From: Bacillus sp. J37 | GTDB taxonomy: Bacteria; Bacillota; Bacilli; Bacillales; Bacillaceae | Direction of reading: 5' to 3' | NCBI RefSeq assembly: GCF_000518865.1 | Contig: NZ_JAEK01000039.1 | Span: forward strand, 1 to 49,869 | Length of the DNA stretch: 49,869 nucleotides | Part shown: in pieces, positions 33,701-42,879 of the stretch | How positions within the stretch are numbered: position 1 is the stretch's first letter | How the letters are laid out: each line of letters opens with the position of its first letter | Program-made: the position numbers and the translations under genes | The notes under the pieces: model-generated | Databases searched by the model: none | The model's input: the letters and a program-made list of their open reading frames with translations, nothing else | Told to the model about the DNA's origin: nothing

Positions 33701-33785
33701 TGAGTCATCACTCCTAATAGACTATTTCAGTTAAACCTGACAATTATAAAAAAGGATAGATTAGTAGTCTAAATTCTTTCACCCT

Positions 33786-34760
33786 TTACCATATAGGTAC
33801 AAATCCATCAATTTCTTTTAAAATAGATTCAATTTCAATTAATACATCATTAGAAAGCTCAACTTCAGAGGCTTTCACATTCTCAGTTACCTGTTCTGGT
33901 CGGCTTGCTCCGACGATTGCGGAACTAACACCAGGTTGTCTTAAGATCCAGGCAACAGCTAATTGAGATAATTTAATACCTAAATCATTCGCAATTCCCT
34001 CTAAACGGGCAACCCGTTCTAACACTTCATCATTCAAGTAGCTCTTAATCCAACGATTGATGTTTTCGTTGGCTGCACGAGTGTTGGAAGGAATCCCTTG
34101 ACCTGGTTTATATTTACCTGTAAGAATTCCTTGTGCTAAAGGAGAAAAGACAACCTGTCCAATCCCAGCTTTTTCAGAAACCGGTAAAACCTCTTTTTCG
34201 ATATAGCGTACAAGCATGTTATAGATTGGTTGATTTGAAATAAGTGGTCGTAGATTTTTTTCTTTTGTTATATGAACCGCATCGGTGATCTGTGCTGCAG
34301 TCCACTCACTAACACCATAATATAAAATTTTTCCTTGCTGAACTAAATCATCTAATGCGCGTAATGTTTCTTCTGTTGGGGTTTCTTCATCAAATCGATG
34401 ACATTGATAAAGATCGAGGTAATCAACACCTAATCGTTTTAGACTCGCATCGCACTGCTCAATGATATGTTTTCGAGAAAGGCCTCGGTCATTCGGACCA
34501 TCTCCCATCGGGAAAAACACTTTCGTAGCAAGCACATAGCTTTCTCTGGAATAAGATTTAAGGGCTTCACCAACCACTTTCTCAGCTTCGCCTCCATTGT
34601 ATGCGTTTGCAGTATCAAAAAAATTAATACCAAGTTCATATGCTTGATGAATACAATCAATGGCATTTTGGTTTCCTACTGTTTCCCCATACGTTAGCCA
34701 GCTTCCAAGCCCAATTTCACTAATTTTCAAACCGCTGTTGCCTAAACGACGATACTTCAT
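33786..34760 (-). CDS. Aldo/keto reductase (K+ channel beta-subunit-like)
   Basis: The 324 residues carry the tetrad Asp49 and Tyr54 (FFDTANAY), Lys80 (VLATKV) and His121 (LYQCH). The C-terminal SSAIVGASRPEQVTENVKA binds the cofactor. The sequence is of the YajO/KvAB-beta branch, which reduces aldehydes and ketones. GGAGT precedes the ATG by 8 bases. It is the first gene of the reductase pair; its promoter should lie in the long upstream non-coding stretch, but I see no clear boxes. Confidence 0.92.
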   Translation of the reverse strand: MKYRRLGNSGLKISEIGLGSWLTYGETVGNQNAIDCIHQAYELGINFFDTANAYNGGEAEKVVGEALKSYSRESYVLATKVFFPMGDGPNDRGLSRKHIIEQCDASLKRLGVDYLDLYQCHRFDEETPTEETLRALDDLVQQGKILYYGVSEWTAAQITDAVHITKEKNLRPLISNQPIYNMLVRYIEKEVLPVSEKAGIGQVVFSPLAQGILTGKYKPGQGIPSNTRAANENINRWIKSYLNDEVLERVARLEGIANDLGIKLSQLAVAWILRQPGVSSAIVGASRPEQVTENVKASEVELSNDVLIEIESILKEIDGFVPIW

Positions 34761-35922
34761 TTCGAAACACTCCTATAATTTTAGTTTGATAACGGAAAAA
34801 ATTGTTCCTAGAGAAGATATAAATCGTTAAAAAATGTTTACATTTCTCTAAATAAGACTGAAAGCAAACCAATAGTTTTTAAAAAGCCTTTAAGTTGTTC
34901 GTAAATATTTGAATAATAAACAATAAACAACCTTGTTTTTATAGTATAAAGAGTAAAGAAATTCATTTAAAGTACTGAATTTTTTTTGATATAGTAAGAA
35001 AAAGGTTAGATAATATAAAATTTATAGTAGCTACTATTGGGGTAAGGGAAGGAATAATATGTGATGAAACTGTGGGTTCACAACAGCGGAAACATGGGCT
35101 CCCATCAGAGAGTGATAATCTCATACTATATTGATTTTTCTGACGAGACACGGCATCCGTATTATTGCTTGTCCATGTTTATCGCATATAGTAGAGAATT
35201 CCCGGATCCACTCTTCCTTTCACTAGACCAGTTATCAAATCTAACATCTGGGAAGCTAGTTGTTTATGTATCCATTTCTTTATATAATCCCAGCATATAG
35301 GTGTGCACCGTTACCCTTGAGCAGGCAGTAGAGCGAAGCCGATATTTCAGTCATATCGCCGTTCATGTCGCATTTCATATAGGGAAACATGACTTTTGCT
35401 GAAATATCGCAAACTCGTATCGGAGTTTTATGCCCTAAGTAGGTACAACCTTCTCTTTTCACTTGCGAGCTTTACAAAATAAATCACTTAATACATATCT
35501 AATTTTGTCAAATATCGACTCGGAATCTGCCGATATTTCCCGGGAATTTGTTGTAATTTGAAAAATAGTATATCCGGATTGTCAGAACAAATGAATCTCT
35601 GTTTTTGATTATCTCATCTTGTAAATATAACTTGTTTGCAACCTCTATATCGCTCCCTGATACGTTTAAACATATACATATCACCCTGTATGACCATACA
35701 TGTTGATTCCCCACTTACTGCTAACTTCTTGTAACAAATGTCATTTTATCATTTGTAAAACATATCGCGTATCGATCCACCATTTCTATTAAAACATGAA
35801 GCTTTAGGGTTATTTACAAGATATATCGCCAAGCGATACAACAACAAAAAGAGCCACTCTATCCAGCTATTTATCTAATACTATTTCTGAAAATAGTATT
35901 AGATAATATCATTATTTTCATT
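34761..35922. other. 1.16-kb non-coding stretch with TATCGC motifs and a fold-back element
   Basis: No convincing gene is present: the open frames of 60-79 codons lack ribosome sites and look compositionally random. TATCGC or its complement occurs at 35180, 35354, 35405, 35648, 35763, 35824 and 35833. The last two face each other as TATCGC-caa-GCGATA. A nested inverted repeat lies at 35339-35423. The motifs continue through the following gene, so the stretch probably belongs to it functionally. Confidence 0.6.
35339..35423. repeat. Nested inverted repeat with TATCGC motifs
   Basis: GATATTTCAG (35341-35350) pairs with CTGAAATATC (35399-35408). An outer CCGATA/TATCGG pair (35339-35344 and 35418-35423) and an inner TCATGT/ACATGA pair add to the structure. 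Two TATCGC motifs are inside it. It could be a protein-binding site or a folded single strand. Confidence 0.6.
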
Positions 35923-36630
35923 TTATTTTCGAAATAAGGTGAAAAGCCATCCCCGTTTTTCTTTCGGTTGTTGTATCGAAACTTCTAGGCGTTTATTAAA
36001 ATCGTTTTGTAACTTCCATTCTTTTTTCTGTTCCTCCCTCATATTTTGTAATTCTTTTTGTAAGTGTTCACTTCTTTGTTTTTCTTGTTCCAGTAGTGTT
36101 TCGTAATGGGTGTTTTGTTGTTCCGTTAATTTTTCAATTTTAGTATTCGTTCTTTGTGCTGAATTTGCGATGCTTGAACTTATTACATGGTGATCTTGTT
36201 GGAGTTGGGAAACATGTGTTTTTAGCTGTGATATATCGTTTGTCAATTGGACATTCATTTCACGTGCTGCAGCAAGCTCATTCACTAAAAACCTTAGAGC
36301 TTCTTTTACTTGATTAGGGTCGTATGATAAATTTTCATATGTATCGTTTATCGCTATATCTGTTTCACCAGATGCTTCTAATCTTTCTTTTTGTTGAACC
36401 ACAAGCTCTCTAGCTGTATCGTCCAAGGGCTTGTCCGTATCGCGTAACGCTATAAGTGCTCTAATGTCAGATTGAACAAAGATACGCCGGTCTCCATCTT
36501 TCAAAAATTCATATCCATTACGCTCTAAAATTTGTCCATACTTTCGAACTGTGGGAGTTGCAATTCCCACTTCTTCCGCCACCTCTTTGGAAGAGAATGC
36601 TCGTTCATTTGCTTGTATATCGTGTCGCAT
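35923..36630 (-). CDS. MerR-type HTH, coiled-coil protein (DUF3967-like)
   Basis: The 235 residues begin with a MerR-type helix-turn-helix (about 8-60; FSSKEVAEEVGIATPTVRKY, NGYEFLKDGDRRIFVQSDI). A linker and a long Gln/Glu/Lys-rich coiled coil (about 115-215) follow. The short tail, RGWLFTLFRK, is basic and aromatic and could touch the membrane. The layout is that of DUF3967 proteins, common on Bacillus plasmids, and resembles the chromosome-anchoring protein RacA. The frame is open to 36678, but AGGAGGTG lies 4 bases before the ATG at 36630. A TATCGC motif (36630-36635) sits between this ribosome site and the start codon, which suggests autoregulation. A role in DNA anchoring or partition is inference. 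Confidence 0.7.
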   Translation of the reverse strand: MRHDIQANERAFSSKEVAEEVGIATPTVRKYGQILERNGYEFLKDGDRRIFVQSDIRALIALRDTDKPLDDTARELVVQQKERLEASGETDIAINDTYENLSYDPNQVKEALRFLVNELAAAREMNVQLTNDISQLKTHVSQLQQDHHVISSSIANSAQRTNTKIEKLTEQQNTHYETLLEQEKQRSEHLQKELQNMREEQKKEWKLQNDFNKRLEVSIQQPKEKRGWLFTLFRK

Positions 36631-36945
36631 ATCGCACCTCCTTCCTTCCAATATGAAGGTTTTTAAAGATATATGCAAGAGGCATATCGCCCATATCTAC
36701 TTATTGTGGCGAATACCATTAAACACAAACGATTAATAAAAACGAAAAAAACTCAGACCATTTAAGTAGACTGATAAAAGCCATTTCTAATTTAATTCAT
36801 GCATCTGATATATAAATCTAAACAAGTAGAACCATTCAGATTCATCAGTAAAACTATTTTTAATCCAGCTCTAGAAGAAACTAGACTCCAGCGAGCATGA
36901 TTGGCCTCTGGCGTCCGTCATCTCTTACGCATATTTTAACAACGC
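36631..36945. other. Region between the MerR-type gene and the groEL terminator
   Basis: It should carry the promoter of the MerR-type gene; TTGTGT, 17 bp, AATAAG is a weak candidate around 36700-36730. TATCGC motifs lie at 36630 and 36685. A GACTCCAG/CTGGCGTC inverted repeat lies at about 36883-36916. No gene is evident. Confidence 0.4.
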
Positions 36946-36979
36946 AAAAACCACTCCCTAATTTTTATAGGAAGTGGTT
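36946..36979 (-). terminator. groEL terminator
   Basis: AACCACTTCCTA pairs with TTAGGGAGTGGTT on the minus strand, followed by TTTTTG, about 57 bp after the groEL stop. Confidence 0.85.
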
Positions 36980-37035
36980 AATGCTATATACATGACTACT
37001 TTAAAGAATGGCAGTTGATGTTTGGCTTAAATGCC

Positions 37036-38688
<1,653 letters not shown>

Positions 38689-38724
38689 TCAAATTTTTAA
38701 CTAATCTATTATGTGTGCTGTATA

Positions 38725-39009
38725 TTATCCGATAACAGCTAAAATGTCGTTTTCACGTAAAATTAAGTATTCAGTACCTTCATACTTCACTTCAGTACCA
38801 GCATATTTTGAGAAGATAATACGATCGCCTTCTGCTACTTCAAGAGCTACTTTCTCTCCACTATCTAGTACACGACCTGTACCAACAGCAACTACTTTAC
38901 CTTCTTGTGGCTTCTCTTTCGCACTATCCGGAAGGACGATACCACTAGCAGTTTTTTCTTCTGATTCAACTAACTCGATAATAACGCGATCACCTAATGG
39001 CTTTAACAA
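38725..39009 (-). CDS. groES: Co-chaperonin GroES (Hsp10)
   Basis: The 94 residues start [19 protein letters not shown] and contain the mobile loop [19 protein letters not shown] that binds GroEL. The TTG at 39007-39009 is taken as start because AGGAGG lies 9 bases upstream and the protein then begins exactly like other Bacillus GroES proteins. The in-frame ATG six codons earlier (39027) lies inside the ribosome site. Confidence 0.98.
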   Translation of the reverse strand: MLKPLGDRVIIELVESEEKTASGIVLPDSAKEKPQEGKVVAVGTGRVLDSGEKVALEVAEGDRIIFSKYAGTEVKYEGTEYLILRENDILAVIG

Positions 39010-39060
39010 GTGAAACAACCTCCTCAAATTCTTTGAATAAATGATTATTTTTCCTTTTTA

Positions 39061-39087
39061 TTAGCACTCACATCCTTCGAGTGCTAA
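39061..39087. promoter_or_regulatory. CIRCE operator (HrcA site)
   Basis: TTAGCACTC, a 9-bp spacer and GAGTGCTAA form a perfect CIRCE element between the groES promoter and its start codon. HrcA bound here represses groESL until heat shock. Confidence 0.98.
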
Positions 39088-39097
39088 CACAATTAAT

Positions 39098-39126
39098 ATA
39101 ATATATAAATTTTCTTTTAATTTCAA
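39098..39126 (-). promoter_or_regulatory. groESL promoter (sigma-A)
   Basis: TTGAAA (39121-39126) and TATTAT (39098-39103) are 17 bp apart on the minus strand, directly upstream of CIRCE. Confidence 0.75.
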
Positions 39127-39327
39127 GTATGAAGTTAAAAATTTTTATTAGAAGTTTTCAACTTATCTATTAATTATAAATTTGGGATGAGTGCGCTGCC
39201 AAAAAGTGAACTCTTCACTAATTTGTCTCATTCTTATGGGGTATCATACATAGGATGACATTAGGGTATGTTACAATATACCTGACTAACTAAACAGAAA
39301 CGTTTGTGCTTTACTTAGGAGGTTTAC

Positions 39328-40053
39328 ATGAAAAAGCATTATTGGTTTATTATGATTGCCTATATGATTCTTCAGTTATCAGGCTATCTGGGAATCAAGC
39401 TATTTGACTTATTGAACATCGGGGAGACAAATGTAGAGAGATTTGCCTATTGGACAATCTTTAGCTTTACACTTACGTTCTTAATTATTCTCTTTTTCCT
39501 AAGAAATGAACGTCATGAGGAAAACCGTTTTCGTGGAGAACCAGCTTCTGTAGGTGCTTCCATTGGATGGGCAATTATTGGGTTTTTCTTAGCTATTTTT
39601 GTACAAGGTGCAGCTGCTAATATCGAAGTTAATATTTTTGGAGTTGACCCGGGTTCTGAAAATACCCAAAGAATTGTAAGTATAATTGAGCTCTTTCCTT
39701 TAGTTATGATTGTTACATCTATTATAGGCCCGATTCTTGAAGAAATCATATTCCGAAAAATCCTTTTTGGCGTACTATATACAAGAACAAACTTTTTCAT
39801 TGCAGCATTAATCAGTTCTCTTATCTTCTCTCTATTGCATGGTGAACCACAGCATGTGTTGTTGTATGGTTCGATGGGCTTTACCTTTGCTTTTCTTTAT
39901 GTGAAGACCAAGCGTATCCTCGTCCCCATCTTTGCACACGTTTCAATGAATACAATGGTCGTGGTTTTTCAAATTGCGTTTCAAGAGGATATTGAAAGAA
40001 TGATGAAGCAGATGGAACAAATGCAAGTCATTATTGGAGGCTTTTTACCATGA
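39328..40053 (+). CDS. ydiL: CPBP-family intramembrane protease (YdiL-like)
   Basis: This is a 241-residue membrane protein with about seven to eight segments. The CPBP (CAAX protease) motifs are Glu138-Glu139-x3-Arg143 in ILEEIIFRKI, His171 in SLLHGE and His204/Asn208 in AHVSMN. These would bind the catalytic metal inside the membrane. Substrates are unknown. TAGGAGG precedes the ATG by 7 bases. It is divergent from groESL and overlaps ydiK by 4 bases. The same two genes lie beside groESL in B. subtilis. Confidence 0.9.
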   Translation: MKKHYWFIMIAYMILQLSGYLGIKLFDLLNIGETNVERFAYWTIFSFTLTFLIILFFLRNERHEENRFRGEPASVGASIGWAIIGFFLAIFVQGAAANIEVNIFGVDPGSENTQRIVSIIELFPLVMIVTSIIGPILEEIIFRKILFGVLYTRTNFFIAALISSLIFSLLHGEPQHVLLYGSMGFTFAFLYVKTKRILVPIFAHVSMNTMVVVFQIAFQEDIERMMKQMEQMQVIIGGFLP

Positions 40054-40253
40054 GAACAAACCCTATTTCTATGGCTGTTTTTTATTTGATTATGGGGTTG
40101 CTGTTTATCTATTTAGCGATTAACAGTGCAAAAGAAGGCATTTTTACGTTTCCGACAATCTTATTGATGCTTATTGCTACATTCGATATTGGTGTTTCCA
40201 TTCGGATGTTCCGTTTATCTAGAAAAATAAAAAAAATGAACATAAAAAAATGA
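40050..40253 (+). CDS. ydiK: Small membrane protein YdiK (DUF4305)
   Basis: The 67 residues hold two membrane segments (about 8-26 and 32-52) and a basic tail (RLSRKIKKMNIKK). It overlaps the end of the protease gene and is translated with it. The function is unknown. Its TGA stop lies within the terminator stem shared with tatC. Confidence 0.85.
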   Translation: MRTNPISMAVFYLIMGLLFIYLAINSAKEGIFTFPTILLMLIATFDIGVSIRMFRLSRKIKKMNIKK

Positions 40254-40276
40254 GACTACTGACAGTCTCATTTTTT
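40244..40276. terminator. Bidirectional terminator holding both stop codons
   Basis: ATGAGACT-actgac-AGTCTCAT (40250-40271) is flanked by A7 on the left and T6 on the right. The TGA of ydiK (40251-40253, plus) and the TGA of tatC (40268-40270, minus) are both inside the 8-bp stem. Confidence 0.9.
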
Positions 40277-41026
40277 ATTTTCCTCTTCAAATCTCAATTT
40301 TTGTGATTTTCTATATGTGATTCTTGAAACCCAAATACTAATTTCATATAAAATAAATAGAGGAATAGAAACCATTAAGTGTGAAGCTAATTCAGGTGGT
40401 GTAATAAGTGCCGCGATAACTAATAAGACAAAATAAGCATATTTCCGTACGCTTGATAAAAACATCGGTGTAACGATTCCTAATCTTGTTAAGAACATAA
40501 TAACAACCGGTAATTGAAAGAGTAATCCAAATGGAAGAGTTAATTGAATTAAGAAGGAGAAATATTCATTAATTCCAATTACCTGGTTTACATCCAGATC
40601 ATTTGATATTCTTTCCATAAAATCAATGACAAATGGAAAGAGAATAAAGTACGAGAATGCCAAACCTAATAAGAAAAGGAAAACTGAGATCGGTATGTAG
40701 CTTAAGGTTACTTTTCTCTCCTTCTCATATAGACCTGGACTTACAAAAGACCAAAGCTGGTACAAAATGATTGGCGATGTAATAACAAATGCAATAATAA
40801 ATGCAAACTTCATGTAGACCATCAATGGATCTGTCAGATTAAATGCATTTAATGTTAATGATTTTGCTTCGTCTGTATGCTGTAAATATTTAATGATCGG
40901 TCCTGAAAGTAAAAAACCGGCAATAACAGCTAAGAAAAAGAAAACGACAACAATGACGAGTCGTTTTCTCAGTTCTGTTATATGTTCAATGACCGACATT
41001 TCATCGTGTTTCATATCGGGTTCCAT
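40268..41026 (-). CDS. tatC: Sec-independent protein translocase TatC
   Basis: This is the six-helix inner-membrane receptor of the twin-arginine translocase that recognises RR signal peptides. The 252 residues include the N-terminal HITELRKRL (with the conserved Glu), LSYIPISVFLF, LFPFVIDFM and the conserved FGLLFQLPVVIMFLTRLGIV. ITPPELASH closes the fourth loop. The sequence is closest to B. subtilis TatCy as I recall it. It lies 6 bp downstream of tatA, and the pair forms a complete minimal TatA-TatC system. Confidence 0.97.
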   Translation of the reverse strand: MEPDMKHDEMSVIEHITELRKRLVIVVVFFFLAVIAGFLLSGPIIKYLQHTDEAKSLTLNAFNLTDPLMVYMKFAFIIAFVITSPIILYQLWSFVSPGLYEKERKVTLSYIPISVFLFLLGLAFSYFILFPFVIDFMERISNDLDVNQVIGINEYFSFLIQLTLPFGLLFQLPVVIMFLTRLGIVTPMFLSSVRKYAYFVLLVIAALITPPELASHLMVSIPLFILYEISIWVSRITYRKSQKLRFEEENKK

Positions 41027-41032
41027 CCTATC

Positions 41033-41230
41033 TTACTTTACCTCTTCTTTATTCTTTTGCTTAGCATCTTGATCATCGTCATCATCATCGGCTAAACCTT
41101 TTGTAGCATTTTTAAACTCTCGTAATGTATTACCAGCTGCTTTTCCGAGCTGTGGCAGTTTCTTTGGTCCAAAAATAAGGAGTGCAACAAAAACAATCAA
41201 TAAGAGGCTTCCGATTCCTACATTTGGCAT
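41033..41230 (-). CDS. tatA: Twin-arginine translocase subunit TatA
   Basis: The 65 residues have a short membrane helix (about 6-20, [15 protein letters not shown]), the conserved [14 protein letters not shown] hinge and an amphipathic helix ([13 protein letters not shown]). A run of six Asp follows. It forms the translocation pore with TatC. The ATG at 41239 directly abuts GGAG. The ATG at 41230, 9 bases from it, gives the usual MPNVG start and is preferred. Confidence 0.96.
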   Translation of the reverse strand: MPNVGIGSLLLIVFVALLIFGPKKLPQLGKAAGNTLREFKNATKGLADDDDDDQDAKQKNKEEVK

Positions 41231-41254
41231 TAAATCCATCTCCTTTGTGTGTTG

Positions 41255-41899
41255 TTATTTTTCATCATTTGGATAATGTTTCAAAAAGTAGACAAGTGAC
41301 TGAAGTTCAACCGCTAAATCAATATGGTGAATTCTAATTTCATCTGGAACATTAATTCGAGCAGGTGTAAAATTTAAAATTCCTTTAATTCCTTTTGTAA
41401 TTAAGCGGTCGGTAATGGATTGCGCAACTGCAGCAGGTACTGTTAAGATGGCCACTGTTACATCATCTGGCAGCTGTGTTTCAAGATCATCTAAATGAAA
41501 AACAGGTACTCCGCCAATTTCTGTCCCAACCTTTTCTTGTGCTACATCAAAAGCTAAAGATATCACCGTATTATTATTCTTAGTAAAATTATAATGTAAA
41601 AAGGCGGTACCTAAATTACCTACTCCTATTAAACAAACCTTTGTTGTTTCATCCTGATCTAGTGTTTTTCTAAAAAAGGATAACAGATAATTCACATTAT
41701 AACCATACCCTTTTTTTCCTAATGCTCCAAAATATGAGAAATCTCTCCGAATCGTTGCTGAATCTACCTTTACAGCATCACTTAACTCAGCTGAAGACAC
41801 ACGCTGCTTCCCTGATGAGTGTAAATTTTTTAAAAAACGGTAATATAACGGCAACCTCTTTGCTGTTGCCTGCGGTATTTTCGTTTGGTCTATATTCAA
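41255..41899 (-). CDS. rex: Redox-sensing transcriptional repressor Rex
   Basis: This is a 214-residue dimeric repressor that senses the NADH/NAD+ ratio and controls fermentation and respiratory genes. The N-terminal winged helix (about 1-80) contains [15 protein letters not shown]. The Rossmann domain has GVGNLGTA (92-99), and the C-terminal domain-swapped helix is [19 protein letters not shown]. The start codon is TTG (41899) after AGGGAT. It sits between moaC and tatA as in B. subtilis. Confidence 0.97.
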   Translation of the reverse strand: MNIDQTKIPQATAKRLPLYYRFLKNLHSSGKQRVSSAELSDAVKVDSATIRRDFSYFGALGKKGYGYNVNYLLSFFRKTLDQDETTKVCLIGVGNLGTAFLHYNFTKNNNTVISLAFDVAQEKVGTEIGGVPVFHLDDLETQLPDDVTVAILTVPAAVAQSITDRLITKGIKGILNFTPARINVPDEIRIHHIDLAVELQSLVYFLKHYPNDEK

Positions 41900-41924
41900 T
41901 CTGATCCCTCACTTAAGAAAAGCC

Positions 41925-42040
41925 TAAGCGCCTTGATCAGACCCGACAAGCATAAGCCGCAAATGAATTGAGACGCTCTATGTCTTCCATTCATTTGTGG
42001 CTTATGACCTCGAGGGGCTAGGCGCTGAAGCTAGACACTC
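41925..42040 (-). repeat. Dispersed palindromic intergenic repeat, copy B
   Basis: This fills most of the rex-moaC gap. CATAAGCCGCAAATGAAT and ATTCATTTGTGGCTTATG are near-perfect complementary arms. The outer parts read GCGCCTTGATCAG on the left and GAGGGGCTAGGCGCTGAAGC on the right, so GCGCC and GGCGC can also pair. Copy A at 445-545 shares the arms and flanks. Read on the minus strand it starts GTGTCTAGCTTCAGCGCC. Confidence 0.7.
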
Positions 42041-42083
42041 AAACTTAGTATAATCATAAATTTTAAAGATGACATATAGATTG

Positions 42084-42572
42084 TCATTTTTCTTTTCTTA
42101 AAAAATCACCACTTTTGCCACCTGTTTTTTCAACTAAATAGGTTTCTCCTATGATCATACCTTTATCAACTGCTTTACACATATCATAAACAGTAAGTGC
42201 TGTAATGCTTGCAGCGGTTAACGCTTCCATTTCAACACCTGTACTTCCTCTTGTTTTGACAGTAACAGAAATACATAAAGTATAAGTAGAATCGTTAACT
42301 ATCCATTCAAATTCAACGTTAACACCTTTAATTGAAATTGGATGACACATCGGAATAACATTTGATGTTTGTTTAGCAGCCATAATTCCGGCTACCTGGG
42401 CAACGGATAAAACATCACCCTTGCCTATCTCATGATTTGTGATTTTCTTGTATACTTCTTCGGTGACAGTTATGCTGGTTTTAGCAAGAGCTGTTCTAAC
42501 TGTTTCTTCTTTGGCAGAAATATCAACCATCTTTGCTCTGCCCTGATCATTAAAATGAGTAAACTCTGACAT
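42084..42572 (-). CDS. moaC: Cyclic pyranopterin monophosphate synthase MoaC
   Basis: This enzyme acts in molybdenum cofactor synthesis, turning the MoaA product into cyclic pyranopterin monophosphate. The 162 residues have [12 protein letters not shown] near the start and the active-site segments [17 protein letters not shown] and [11 protein letters not shown] (catalytic Asp and Lys). It forms a hexamer in the cytosol. GGGGAT precedes the ATG. A candidate promoter (CAGACA, 17 bp, TATAGT) has its -10 at 42595-42600. Confidence 0.96.
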   Translation of the reverse strand: MSEFTHFNDQGRAKMVDISAKEETVRTALAKTSITVTEEVYKKITNHEIGKGDVLSVAQVAGIMAAKQTSNVIPMCHPISIKGVNVEFEWIVNDSTYTLCISVTVKTRGSTGVEMEALTAASITALTVYDMCKAVDKGMIIGETYLVEKTGGKSGDFLRKEK

Positions 42573-42879
42573 ATACAGATCCCCTTATACCTAGACTATA
42601 CACTATTTTTTTGCATCTGTCTGTTTTGTTATTGTGACAATTAATAGATTTGTTTTTTGTTCGTTTTCCTTCGTTAAAAGTAACTTTACTTGGGTGACCT
42701 ACTGACAATTGTCTTTCATCACCCTCATGAGAGATCCTTCCTACTCTATCTCTTCAACTTTTGTCTTCATCACCCTTAAGAAGAGTTTCCCTTTAGGTTC
42801 TTTCAATATGAAATCAGTCTCTGTTGCCTATAAGGGTATTATTAGGCTACACTAAAGACATTAGTAGAGGTGAAAAACA
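42573..42879. other. Divergent promoter region between moaC and the ABC-F gene
   Basis: It holds the moaC -10 candidate (42595-42600) and a plus-strand promoter for the ABC-F gene (TTGCCT 42824-42829, 18 bp, TACACT 42848-42853). An imperfect direct repeat of about 30 bp starts TTGTCTT.CATCACCCT at 42709 and 42761. No leader-peptide and terminator arrangement is visible. Confidence 0.5.

Noticed and set aside
35061-35300. Plus-strand ORF of 79 codons in the long non-coding stretch
   Set aside because: Ribosome-site spacing is poor, residue use looks random, and no family is recognisable.
35280-35462. Minus-strand ORF of 60 codons over the fold-back element
   Set aside because: GTG start without a ribosome site; the reading frame mostly translates the inverted repeat.
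36883-36916. GACTCCAG/CTGGCGTC inverted repeat near groEL as a terminator
   Set aside because: No T tract follows on either strand, and a proper groEL terminator lies at 36946-36979.
42631-42641. ATTGTGACAAT palindrome upstream of moaC as a Rex or FNR site
   Set aside because: The Rex site TTGTGAANNNNTTCACAA needs wider spacing between half-sites; this 11-mer does not fit.
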